Shown: one piece after another, positions 44,064 through 54,000 of the stretch | Layout of the letters: the number at the start of each line of letters is the position of its first letter | Position numbering within the stretch: the first letter of the stretch is position 1 | Source: Bacteroidota bacterium | GTDB lineage: Bacteria; Bacteroidota; Bacteroidia; M30B66 | Assembly: GCA_027483445.1 (NCBI GenBank) | Contig: JAIXUS010000005.1 | Location: 204,927-268,926, forward strand | Reading direction: 5' to 3' | DNA: 64,000 nucleotides | Position numbers and translations under genes: made by a program | Notes under the pieces: model-generated | Databases searched by the model: none | Told to the model about the DNA's origin: nothing | Seen by the model: only the letters and a program-made list of their open reading frames with translations

Positions 44064-45914
44064 TCACAATTCGAAGATCAAGATTTCCCAAGGATTTAGC
44101 TCTAAATTTTCGAGCGATTTTGAATTTCCGCTCAACACATCTTTGCCTGAACGCTTACCGTTCAGCATTTCATCGAAACGTGCAGCGGAACCCAGATTTT
44201 CTTTTTTATCGTTGGTGTTCATCACCACCATTACTGTTGAATTGGCGTCGTAACGGAAATACACATACACACCCTTTTCAGGGATAAACTGCATCAGTTT
44301 ACCATTTTGAACAGCCGTGGTTTTCTTCCTCCAGTTCGCAATTGTTCGGGTAAAACTGAAGGCATCCTGCTCAGCTGCACTTCTTCCCGAGGGTTGAAAC
44401 TTGTCTTGTTTATCGCCCGGCCAACCGCCTTTAAAATCCATGCGAACCCAGCCATCCGGATTGGAGATTCCGGTCATCAGCACTTCGGTGCCATAATACA
44501 TAGAGGGAATACCGCGCATGGTTAGCAAAAAGCCGATGCCCATCTTAAACTTGCGGATGTCTTCACCAATTACTGAATAGAAGCGACTTAAATCGTGGTT
44601 ATCGAGGAACGTAACATTCCGTTGAGGATGCTTGTAGAGAAGATCTTCAGCGAGGGTGTAGTAAATCGCTGAAACCCCATCAGTCCAGTTGAATGGCTTG
44701 GTAAGTGCTTCGTTGATGGCCTTGTAAATCTGAAAATCGAGAACGGCAGGAAGCTTTGAATCGAAGCTTCCCCGGTTTTTAAATTGGGTGGCAAAAAACG
44801 ATTGTATCGGCACGCTATGCTCCCAAATCTCTCCAAACATGTTCATGCCCGGGTATTCCAGCAGAATATCAGCAGCCATTTGCGCCATGTATTCCTGGTC
44901 GGGATAAGAATAGGTGTCGATTCTGAAGTCATCCACACCAGCATATTCTGCCCACCAAATATAGCTTTGCGTTAAGTATTTCGCCAGATGCGGATCGCGC
45001 TGATTGAGGTCGGGCATGTGCGTGTCGAACCACCCTCGGGCAAACAAATCGAGTTCTTTTTGTGAAGCGTAAGGGTCGAGTAGGAGTGGAGCGCGATAAT
45101 TGGTGCGGGTAAATTTTGGCCACCAATTTACCCAGTTGCTGTCGGGCAAATTCTTAAAAAGCCAGTGTTCATCGCCAATGTGATTGGGCACGATGTCCAT
45201 CACCACCTTCATGCCTTTTCGGTGCGCTTCTTCGCTAAATTTCTGATACAGTTCATTGTTGCCCAAACGCGAATCAATTCTATAATGATCGGTGATGGCA
45301 TACCCGTGATAGGAGTACTTGGGCTGGTTGTTTTCGTGCACAGGGTTTAACCAAATGGCCGTGATGCCCAGATCGTTGAGGTAATCTAATTTGTTGATGA
45401 CACCTTGAAGATCACCTCCATGCCGCCAGTACATTGAGTCGCGGTTGATGCTCGGTTCGCGCGTGCCCTTCACTATGTCGTTGCTTGGATCGCCATTCGA
45501 GAAACGATCAGGCATGATGAGGTAGATAAAATCGGATGGCCTTACGCCACGGCTGGAAGCGCTTTCGGCCGACCTGCGGGCTTTCAGTTCATAGTAATAT
45601 TCCAGGTTTTTTTTACCCAGCTTGAAGGTAATCGGGAAGGTGCCGGGCTGTACGCCGGCGTCAATCACCAACTTGAGGTACAGGAAGTCTTTATTTTTAG
45701 CCGGCTCAACCTGAGCAAGGCGTACTCCCGGATAATTGAGGCTAACCTCCGCGCCTCCAATTTCGGGGTGATATACCAGCAATTCGAGGTTGGGATTTTT
45801 CATTCCTGCCCACCAAAAGGCCGGATCAATACGGGTTACGGTATTCTTGACCGGCTTTTGCGCCGTGATGCTCAAGGTGAACAACAACAAAAAGGTGCTG
45901 GCAACAATCTTCAT
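44064..45914 (-). CDS. GH13 alpha-amylase / cyclomaltodextrinase-type enzyme, secreted
   Basis: 616 aa with a signal ending SITAQ. An N-terminal beta domain (about 20-115) of the cyclomaltodextrinase N type is followed by the catalytic barrel: YWRHGGDLQGV, LGITAIWLNPV, VDDFRIDTYSY (nucleophile Asp), FGEIWEHS (acid Glu) and FLDNHDLSRF. The C-terminal beta domain ends NLELNPWEILIF. It likely hydrolyses starch- or maltodextrin-derived oligosaccharides in the periplasm, as SusA does. No SusCD pair is nearby. Confidence 0.93.
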   Translation of the reverse strand: MKIVASTFLLLFTLSITAQKPVKNTVTRIDPAFWWAGMKNPNLELLVYHPEIGGAEVSLNYPGVRLAQVEPAKNKDFLYLKLVIDAGVQPGTFPITFKLGKKNLEYYYELKARRSAESASSRGVRPSDFIYLIMPDRFSNGDPSNDIVKGTREPSINRDSMYWRHGGDLQGVINKLDYLNDLGITAIWLNPVHENNQPKYSYHGYAITDHYRIDSRLGNNELYQKFSEEAHRKGMKVVMDIVPNHIGDEHWLFKNLPDSNWVNWWPKFTRTNYRAPLLLDPYASQKELDLFARGWFDTHMPDLNQRDPHLAKYLTQSYIWWAEYAGVDDFRIDTYSYPDQEYMAQMAADILLEYPGMNMFGEIWEHSVPIQSFFATQFKNRGSFDSKLPAVLDFQIYKAINEALTKPFNWTDGVSAIYYTLAEDLLYKHPQRNVTFLDNHDLSRFYSVIGEDIRKFKMGIGFLLTMRGIPSMYYGTEVLMTGISNPDGWVRMDFKGGWPGDKQDKFQPSGRSAAEQDAFSFTRTIANWRKKTTAVQNGKLMQFIPEKGVYVYFRYDANSTVMVVMNTNDKKENLGSAARFDEMLNGKRSGKDVLSGNSKSLENLELNPWEILIFEL

Positions 45915-46005
45915 ACGTAAACGGCTAAGGCCCTAAAATAAATGGAATGGAGCGACCATTTCAGAAAACTGAAAAATAAATTGTCGACACGAAACTTTGC
46001 GTCTT

Positions 46006-46593
46006 TTACCCGTGAATGCGCGCGCTTTTTTCGAAACGCTGTATCATTTCAGCCTCAAATGCTAGAAACTCAGCCCAGCGTGCATCTACGTCGAGGCCTT
46101 CAGGTTTTCCAAACTTGCGGGCCAACTGCAAGAACATGCGGTAATGACCGGCTTCAGAGGCCATTAATTCACGGTAGAACGCAGCCAACTCTGGATCTTC
46201 GATATGCTCGCTGAGCACCCGAAAGCGCTCGCAAGACCGGGCTTCAATCATAGCCGCAAATAACAAGCGTTCAAGGAGTTGCACAACACGGCTACCGTCT
46301 TTTTTCAGAAAGCCCAATAATTCATGAACATACTCATCTTTTCTTTCTCTTCCCAGTTTAAGGTTCCGGGCAACAATAATATCGTGCACCCGCTTAAAGT
46401 GATCCATTTCTTCCTGGGCAAGCATCGACATTTCCTGCACCAACTCGGGGTATTCAGGAAATTTCACAATCATGGAGATGGCCGTAGATGCCGCTTTCTG
46501 CTCACAATAAGCATGATCGGTTAATACTTCTTCAATGTCTTTCCCCACCAAATCAGCCCAACGTGGGTCGGTCGCATGTTTTAATCGTAACAT
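46006..46593 (-). CDS. miaE: tRNA-(ms2io6A)-hydroxylase
   Basis: 195 aa. Metal ligands of the diiron ferritin-like fold are visible: YCEQKAA, QEEMDHFKRVH, ARSCERF and SEAGHYRMF. MiaE hydroxylates the isopentenyl group on A37 of tRNAs. Length and motifs agree with the family. It is 9 bases after the M15 peptidase gene, so probably the end of the operon of secreted proteins. Confidence 0.92.
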   Translation of the reverse strand: MLRLKHATDPRWADLVGKDIEEVLTDHAYCEQKAASTAISMIVKFPEYPELVQEMSMLAQEEMDHFKRVHDIIVARNLKLGRERKDEYVHELLGFLKKDGSRVVQLLERLLFAAMIEARSCERFRVLSEHIEDPELAAFYRELMASEAGHYRMFLQLARKFGKPEGLDVDARWAEFLAFEAEMIQRFEKSARIHG

Positions 46594-46602
46594 GGGGCGA
46601 AA

Positions 46603-47295
46603 TTACGATGATTCTCCAAACTCAAGGGAAATCCCAAGGCAATCCGGCGATAGCCCGGCAACAAAGTGAGGAAAAATGCGAAGCGAGGGCGCAAGAGCTG
46701 CTCCTGCAAATCCCTGCAAGTCGCTGTAGCGGATGAGTTTCAGGTATTTTTCGAGCAGTGGAATGGAAACAGGCAGGTACGACCAATGCCAGGGTTCATC
46801 TTCGTATCCATTGGGCCTTGAGGTGTTTTTGGGCGTATACGGGCGAGCAAACCCGAATTCCCGGGCGTGGGTTTCGAGCCAGTGTAGAACCGCTAAACCC
46901 TCATGACTTTCAAAGTATTCCGGTTCCACGGCATTTAAGTCGAAATCGCTTCCCCAGTGATGTCTCGACGTGCCCGGCATTGCACTGTACTTCAATATTC
47001 GTTCGGCTTTTTCAACATCGCTTAAATGGCTTATCGCCAGATTAACTCCATTGGTGAGGGTTCGTCCGTACCACTTGTTTTCCCAAATGGTTTTCTGTCG
47101 TTCAAAGGTGCGAATTGCTGAAACAATCTGAAGATTTACGCCTGCCGTTTGTGCTGCGCTGAACAAGCGTTCAAAGGCATTCAGCGTTTGAACTTCCAGG
47201 AAATATCCGGGTTCATCGGCTAAGTGCTCCGGCACTTTCACAAAGCGGGCGTCTGCTTCCGGCTGGTATTGTCCCAGCAGCCAGGATTTCTCCAT
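46603..47295 (-). CDS. M15 (D,D-carboxypeptidase, VanY-type) peptidase
   Basis: 230 aa. The zinc motif SRHHWGSDFDLN has the His-x6-Asp pattern of VanY and the second motif EPWHWSY has the third His. The family trims the terminal D-Ala of peptidoglycan stem peptides or D-Ala-D-Ala. I see no clear signal peptide (the start is MEKSWLLGQYQPE), so it may be cytoplasmic or use another export route. It lies 3 bases after the giant T9SS gene. Confidence 0.88.
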   Translation of the reverse strand: MEKSWLLGQYQPEADARFVKVPEHLADEPGYFLEVQTLNAFERLFSAAQTAGVNLQIVSAIRTFERQKTIWENKWYGRTLTNGVNLAISHLSDVEKAERILKYSAMPGTSRHHWGSDFDLNAVEPEYFESHEGLAVLHWLETHAREFGFARPYTPKNTSRPNGYEDEPWHWSYLPVSIPLLEKYLKLIRYSDLQGFAGAALAPSLRIFPHFVAGLSPDCLGISLEFGESS

Positions 47296-47298
47296 ATT

Positions 47299-50200
47299 TT
47301 ACTGCTCTCTTCGGAGATGAACAATTCCGGCTTCCTCTTCACCATCAAACTGATAGGTGTAAAAGTAAACTCCTTCAGGCATGTCTTCGCCACCCTGGTT
47401 CTTACCGTTCCAACATGAATTGCCTCCCTGCATAGCACTGTCGAAAAGCTTTAAGCCCCAGCGGTCGTAAACAATAAGGTCGCTGCATTCTAAAAATGTG
47501 CTCCCGAACGGTTCGGGTAAATTCTGTAAGGCTGGACTAAAACAATCGTTAATGCCATCGCCATTGGGCGAAAAAGCGTTGGAATTGTTTTCATCAAAAT
47601 AATCCTTCAGGCCTTTGATGAATTCCGAATAACTCATGGTATCGCGGCATTCTCCATTTTCGGCAAAAAGGTTCACTTTGAGCGTGTCGTTGTATGGAAA
47701 AACAATGAGAGGGTTGTCGATATTGCTGGTTTCTCCAGTACTAAACTCCCAACGGAGGGTTTGGAAATTCTCACTCGAATCGGTGAACTGCACCGAAACG
47801 CCCAAACAGTTTGCAAAGACTTGAGAACCAAAAAGGGCCAATGGTTTGGGAACGATTACAACGCTCAAAGTGTCGCTTGCAACGCAGCCATTCGTTCCTG
47901 GCAGTGGAGTTCGGGTGAGTAGGTAATTCGTGGTTTCATCAATAATGGCGGTGGTTTGGGGCTGGTTTGGATCCGACAGGCCCAAAGGCGGCGTCCACTC
48001 ATAACTGTAGGCGTTGGTGTTTCCTGGTAAACCAATACTGGCGGGCTCTCCGGAGCAGGCATTCACCGTTGGACCGGCGTCGATTGTATCTCGGAGGGCA
48101 TCAATTTGAACGGAGAATGTATCCACACAGCCTTCGGGAAGCTGCGCCAGCAAAAGGTATTCAGCATCTTCGCTCACTGTTAGCTCTGGATTGTAAATGT
48201 TGGGATTGTTTAAGCCGGTAGAAGGTTGCCAATTGTAAGTAGCACCAGCAATGGGGCCTGAAAGTCCAATCTGGATTTCAGCATCTTCGCAGGCTGATTG
48301 TTGAGGAAGAGTCGTGAAGTCGCCACTCGATACTACGACTTGTTGAATAAGCGTATCGTTGCAACTTCCTGCACTCACAATGAGCTGGTAAGTTGAATTT
48401 TCATTGACCAAAACTGAGGGTTTTCTAATGTTGGGATCACTCAGTCCGGCCGACGGACTCCAGCTGAAGCTGTAATATGGTTCTGTAAAACCGTTTGGCC
48501 CTAAGAGAACCTCATTCCCGGCACATGCTTCCAGGTTTGGTAAGTTGCTGCTGGTTGAGTTCAGTACGGTAATGGTAATGGATACAGTATCCGACTCATT
48601 GCAAGTTGAGCTGCTGGAGGCAATCAGTACAACCTCGTAAGTACCATCATTTTCAAAAGTATAAGTAAGGTTTTGATCTGTTGAAATTTCCTGATTTTCG
48701 AGGCGCCAACTAAAGTTATCGGCGTTTACAGACGTATTCTCAAAACTTACGGTGTAAGGAGCGCAGCCTACCGGATCATTTGCATTGACGAAGGCCGAAA
48801 CGGTAATCGGCGATTCAAAGTCAAACTTGATGAGTGCATTATTACAGTTCGCCGCGTTGTTTGTCGGCGAATAAGCACCGGGTGTAACCGGAAGGTCACT
48901 CAAGCCCCCGCAACTTGCACAAATGCTTTGATAGACAACGCCTTTGCGGTCGAACCGGCTAGTGCCACCATCAACGTGATCAGAACTCGACTGCCCGCCG
49001 AGAAATGAAGCATATTCGATATTTTGTGCTTCATTGTCAATTACATACAAGTAAAAGTCGTTTCCGTCGGTTGTGGTTTGAAAGGCATCTTGTGTGGTTG
49101 GGAGACCAAACGTTGTAGTGCCAAATCCATTGATGTTACCTCCCCAACCCGTTACGTAAATCTTGTCGCAAACATCTACAAGCAAGGCCGTTGGAGTAAT
49201 GTCGGGTTGCCCCGTGGCGTTCCCGAAAGTTGTTGACCAAACATTGGCGCTCAAATCGGGATTCAGCTTGGTAATGAACTGATTACCACCGGTAACGGCA
49301 ATAGGTGAATTCTGAATAAATTCATTTCCGGTGGCCCCTGTTTGCCCAAACAGGTAAACGTGACTGGTATTGTCGGAGCCCACAATGTACGACTGGTCAT
49401 ACGCCGCTGAACCGACATAGGTTGAACCTACAAGGTTAGAGCCGGTGCTGTCGATTTTTGAAACGAAGCCGTCTACGCCGCCTAGCGGACTTGTAGCTAA
49501 TGCGCCCGTAGTAACCGGGAAATTCGGACTTACTGTTCCTCCCGTTACTACCACTTCATTGGCCGAGTTGACCACCACATAGTAAATACCATCGTCGTCG
49601 CTGCCTCCCAGATAGGAAGCCCAAAGAATTTCACTCAATGAGGCATCGAGTTTTGCCACGATGCCATCCTGCAAGCCACCGCCAAATGTGCTTTGAAAGG
49701 CGTCAGCACTTACAGGGAAATCGCTGCTACCTGTGCTGGTGCCCACATAAACATGGTTGTCTTTATCGACCCAAACTGAGCCTCTGATTTCATCGGCATA
49801 GTTGTAGGCCAGCTGGAAAGCACTGTTAAATCCATCATTGCCTGTGCCTCCAAGGTAAGTTGAAGCCAACAGTTCGGAGCCGTCGGTCGAGAAGCGGGTC
49901 ACAAAAATGTCAATACCATTTTGAATTGATATAAATCCATTTTCAAACGAAGTGGGTGGACCGCCAAGAAAGCTTGTCATTTGTGCACCTGGCGTTACCG
50001 GAAAGTTGGATGAGCCTGTGGTTCCAAACACGATGAGTTCATCGTATTCATTTACAATCATGGAATGTGGAATTTCCATGTCGCTTCCGCCTAAAAAGGT
50101 AATGTACAAAGCATTCGTGCCATCGGCGGAGAACTTAAGGATTCCAATGTCGAGTTGTCCGCCTCCAAAAACGGTTTGAAAGGCACCAGTTTGTGCCGGA

Positions 50201-51045
50201 AAACTGGCTCCAAACACAATTCCACCGGAGTACCCATTCCCTCCATTGTCGTATGTGGCGGTAAATCCCCAGTTGTCGGATTCTGCCCCTGAATAAGTCG
50301 CAAACACAATTTGTGGGTCAATGGTTAGCGGATGGCTCGGATTGTAGCTTCCAAGTTCAAAGGCCACAGAACCCTGGTTGATGGAAAAGGAAGCATCCAC
50401 ATCGTATTTTACACCGTCGATCACTTGCCAAACCACAGGCTTTTGCTCAATCACATCGCCGAGTGAAGTGCCGATGATCAGGTTGCCATTTTTCAGTTGA
50501 AGCGATTCGGCTCCCTCGTATGCAAATCGAATCAGAGAAGGATCGGCGCCGGCTTCAAGAATAAGGTCGTACTTGAGACCTTGCGCATTCGAATAAACAA
50601 CCAGCTCTGTGCCAGGATAAAGCGAAGGATAACGTACGGTGGTGTGGGCCTTGAGTCCAGAAGCCCATTTGCTGCGGTCGCTGCCCAGATAATAGTTGTA
50701 GCGCGTTTCTCCGGCTTGTTCGGCAGTTGGAGAAACCATATTGGCATTGAGAAAACGCATCCTCAGGGCGTGACTTTGAATGAGGTAGTCTTCAGCATGA
50801 AGTCCCTGCTGATGCTCGTGCTCGTGCCCATGCAGGTGTCGCAAAGCTTCCGCGTCGTGCATCACGTAGGTGAGTGCATCTCTCTCGAGAAACAAAGCGC
50901 CATTGGGAAGCGTCATTCTGTATTTTACGGCCTCAGGCCATTGGCCGGCGTTGGGAATGAAACCACTTTGGTATCCGCCTGCATAACCTTGAATGGCTAG
51001 GAAAAGCAGAAAAACCGACAATCGTTGAAGTATGTTTTGAAACAT
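47299..51045 (-). CDS. giant T9SS type B sorting-domain protein 1
   Basis: 1248 aa. After a signal peptide (about 1-22, ending YAGG) the N-terminal DUF7948-like domain (about 25-240) opens GFIPNAGQWPEAV. It contains a His-rich insert at 63-92. SBBP-like beta-propeller repeats with VFGTTGSSNFPVT and VGTSTGSSDFPVS follow (about 245-730), then a PKD domain (about 755-835), three 75-aa SPKAGLSDPN-type repeats, a second PKD-like domain and the type B C-terminal domain with FSPNGDGINDCF and VYDRWG. The C-terminal domain directs secretion by T9SS and surface anchoring. Confidence 0.9.
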   Translation of the reverse strand: MFQNILQRLSVFLLFLAIQGYAGGYQSGFIPNAGQWPEAVKYRMTLPNGALFLERDALTYVMHDAEALRHLHGHEHEHQQGLHAEDYLIQSHALRMRFLNANMVSPTAEQAGETRYNYYLGSDRSKWASGLKAHTTVRYPSLYPGTELVVYSNAQGLKYDLILEAGADPSLIRFAYEGAESLQLKNGNLIIGTSLGDVIEQKPVVWQVIDGVKYDVDASFSINQGSVAFELGSYNPSHPLTIDPQIVFATYSGAESDNWGFTATYDNGGNGYSGGIVFGASFPAQTGAFQTVFGGGQLDIGILKFSADGTNALYITFLGGSDMEIPHSMIVNEYDELIVFGTTGSSNFPVTPGAQMTSFLGGPPTSFENGFISIQNGIDIFVTRFSTDGSELLASTYLGGTGNDGFNSAFQLAYNYADEIRGSVWVDKDNHVYVGTSTGSSDFPVSADAFQSTFGGGLQDGIVAKLDASLSEILWASYLGGSDDDGIYYVVVNSANEVVVTGGTVSPNFPVTTGALATSPLGGVDGFVSKIDSTGSNLVGSTYVGSAAYDQSYIVGSDNTSHVYLFGQTGATGNEFIQNSPIAVTGGNQFITKLNPDLSANVWSTTFGNATGQPDITPTALLVDVCDKIYVTGWGGNINGFGTTTFGLPTTQDAFQTTTDGNDFYLYVIDNEAQNIEYASFLGGQSSSDHVDGGTSRFDRKGVVYQSICASCGGLSDLPVTPGAYSPTNNAANCNNALIKFDFESPITVSAFVNANDPVGCAPYTVSFENTSVNADNFSWRLENQEISTDQNLTYTFENDGTYEVVLIASSSSTCNESDTVSITITVLNSTSSNLPNLEACAGNEVLLGPNGFTEPYYSFSWSPSAGLSDPNIRKPSVLVNENSTYQLIVSAGSCNDTLIQQVVVSSGDFTTLPQQSACEDAEIQIGLSGPIAGATYNWQPSTGLNNPNIYNPELTVSEDAEYLLLAQLPEGCVDTFSVQIDALRDTIDAGPTVNACSGEPASIGLPGNTNAYSYEWTPPLGLSDPNQPQTTAIIDETTNYLLTRTPLPGTNGCVASDTLSVVIVPKPLALFGSQVFANCLGVSVQFTDSSENFQTLRWEFSTGETSNIDNPLIVFPYNDTLKVNLFAENGECRDTMSYSEFIKGLKDYFDENNSNAFSPNGDGINDCFSPALQNLPEPFGSTFLECSDLIVYDRWGLKLFDSAMQGGNSCWNGKNQGGEDMPEGVYFYTYQFDGEEEAGIVHLRREQ

Positions 51046-51093
51046 CGTCGCGAACTAACTAGAAGCAACGAATTTACAAAGCTTCACTTACAA

Positions 51094-54000
51094 TTAACGT
51101 TGTAAGCTCACGGTTCCTTCTTGTTTTTTTCCTCTGCCTTCGAAAAGGTAAAAATAGGTGCCCTCCGGCATTTCTACACCGGTATCGCTCAGTCCGTCCC
51201 AACAGCCATCGGGCTGCTCATTTCGCTCCCAGATTTTCTTGCCCCAACGGTCGTAAATAATCAAACTGCTGCAAGGGATAAAATTCTTGTCGTCGGGAGG
51301 TGGAAGGTTTCGCAACGCCGGACTAAAGCAATCGTTCAGGCCATCGCCGTTGGGCGAAAAGGCATTCGAATTATTTACTGTGTAGTAAAACTCGAGGTCT
51401 TCGAGTGGTTGTTTGAATTCGAGGGTGTCGCTACAAACGGGATTGCTCACGATGAGGGTCATCAGGAGTGTGTCGCCGTAAGGGTAGGTAATTGTTGGGT
51501 TGATGGCTGCCGTGTCGCCGCTGCCATTGTTAAAGTCCCAGCTGAACGTTTCGGCCAGTTCAGAAAGGTTGGTGATGGCCAAACGTACCTCTGTGCATCC
51601 GGCGATGACTTCAGTTTCGAGTTTCGCCAGTGGTGCGCCGGGCGGAATGTAAACCTGCAGGCTATCGCGGCCCGGACAACCGTTGGTGCTGTCGACCGGA
51701 ATGCGAAGGACTGCAAAAACGGTGCTTTCATCTACTGCTGCAAGCGGATTCGGAAGTGTGGCATTGTTCAGTGGTGTGGCCGGACTCCAGGTATACGTGT
51801 AATCGATTGTATTGGCGGGTAAGCCAATCTCAACTTCTTGGCCTCTACAGATGTTCAAATCGGGGCCGGCATAAACAGAGTCGGTAAGCACCCTCACAAA
51901 CTGAGAGATGGTGTCGGCACAGTTTGCCAGTGAAAGTAAAAGGATATAGTTGGTGTTCTCAGGCGGGCTCGCAGGAGTATACTGCTCATTTGGCCTATCG
52001 AGGCCTGTTGTAGGCGTCCATTGTGGCTGGTAATACGGATCAATGGGAAAGGTTGGACCAATGTTTATTTTGTCGAGAAGGCAAACCTCGAGAGAATCAA
52101 AAACATCAAAAGTAGAGTTCACTACGCGGATCAACTTGTAAAAAGTATCTACTACATTACAGCTGTTCTCGTTTTCGGCAATGAGTTGCACCTGATACAA
52201 GCCGGGTGTGTTGAAAGAGTAATTGGGGTTTTCGTCGGTAGAAACTTGACTACCGTTGATGAACCAGCGGTACTCAAGCGCATTGTTGGAGGTGTTGTTA
52301 AAGGCTACATCGAATGGTGCGCAGCCAATAGTTTCGGAGGTGAATGCGGCAACAGTTGCCGGAAGTTGGAAGTCAAATTTAAATACAGCGTTATTGCAAC
52401 CACTTGAAGAGCCGTTCAAATTCGACCAAACGCCCGGTGTTGTGGGGAAGTCATCGCGCCCGCCGCAACCCGCGCAAACAGCCTGATGCATCACACCTCT
52501 CCGGTCGAAACGACTGGTGCCACCGTCGACGTGTTCAGAGCTGGTTGGGCCGCCAAAGAAGGAGGCGTACACCAGTTCCTGATCCGCTTCGTTAAGCACG
52601 AGGAGGTAAAAATCGTTGTTGTCGGTGGTGGTTTGGAAGGCCGTATCGGAAACCGTGAGGCCGTTTGTGCCGCCGAATTGATTGCCATCGGGTGAGGCGT
52701 TAGACGAGCCTCCCCAGCCGGCCAAAAATATCTGACCGCAAATGTCTACTGTGAATGCCGTAGGCGAAATATCAGGTTTTGCAGCGCCTCTTCCAAAGGA
52801 GGTTGACCAAATTCGTGAATCAAGTGAATTGCTGAAACGTGAGATGAATTGTTTGCCGTTGGGCTCTGCAAAGGTGAAGCCGTTTTGGTAAAAATCTCCG
52901 CCCTTCTCGGTCTGACCAAATACGTAGATGTTGTTCATTCGATCAAGGGCCAGAAGATAAATCTGGTCATACACATCGGTTCCGTAATAGGTTGAGGCCA
53001 GCAGTTGCTGACCGTTGGCACTAACTGTGGCGATAAAGCCATCGGACTGGCCTCCTCCATTGCTAGGTTGGTAGCTGTCGCCTTCCATTGGAAAGTCGAG
53101 CGATACTGTACCACCTGCTACATAGACTTTTGTATTGCGGTCGATGCTCAAGGCGAAAATGCCATCAGCGGCTGAGCCGCCCATGAAACTACCCCAAAGA
53201 AGACTGCTGAGGTTTTCGTTGAACTTAGCCAGCATTCCATCCTGGGAGCCTCCACCATATTGCGATTGAAAGCCATTGCCCGGAACCGGAAAGTCGGGCG
53301 AAGTGGTGCTACAGCCAATAATTACGTTGTTGTTGATGTCAATGGCGATTCCACCCCGGGCTTCGTCGGCATAATTGTACCTAAGTTGAGACGCCACATT
53401 TAAACCATCGTTGGAGGTGCCGCCAATAAGTGTTGAGGCCAAGAGCGTATTTCCACTGTCGGAAAACCGAGAAATAAAAAGGTCGGTGCCACTGTCGAAG
53501 GTTATACCGTTGCGTAAAATGCTTACCTGGTTGCCCCCTTTGAAGCTGCGTGAATACGCGCTGGCTGTGGTGGGGAAATCGGAGCTGCCTGTTGTACCAA
53601 AAACGAAGAGTTCGTTCGAGGTACTCACAATTAAACTTTGCGGAAGTTCGTTTCCGGCTCCACCAAGATAGGTTGCAAACATTCGCTCTCCGGTTTGCGA
53701 AAATTTCATAATACCGATGTCGCAAGGTCTGCTGCCGTCGCCGCCAATGTAGGTATTCTGCCAGGCGCCGGGTGTTACCGGAAATCCTAATCCGAAAACC
53801 ACACCGGCCGAGTAGGTGTTTCCGGCCTGGTCATAGGTGGCTGTAAACCCCCAATTGTCGGCTGAAGAACCTGTGAATGAGCCAAATACAAGTTGAGGGT
53901 CGATAACTAATGGGTGTTTGCTATCGTATTTGCCTAAGTTGAAACGTACCTTTTGTTGCTCCAGGCTGAATTCGCAATTTACTGGATAACGCTTCCCATC

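Noticed and set aside
51121-51822. 233-aa open frame on the + strand
   Set aside because: Antisense to the T9SS giant protein; no start context and no recognisable motif.
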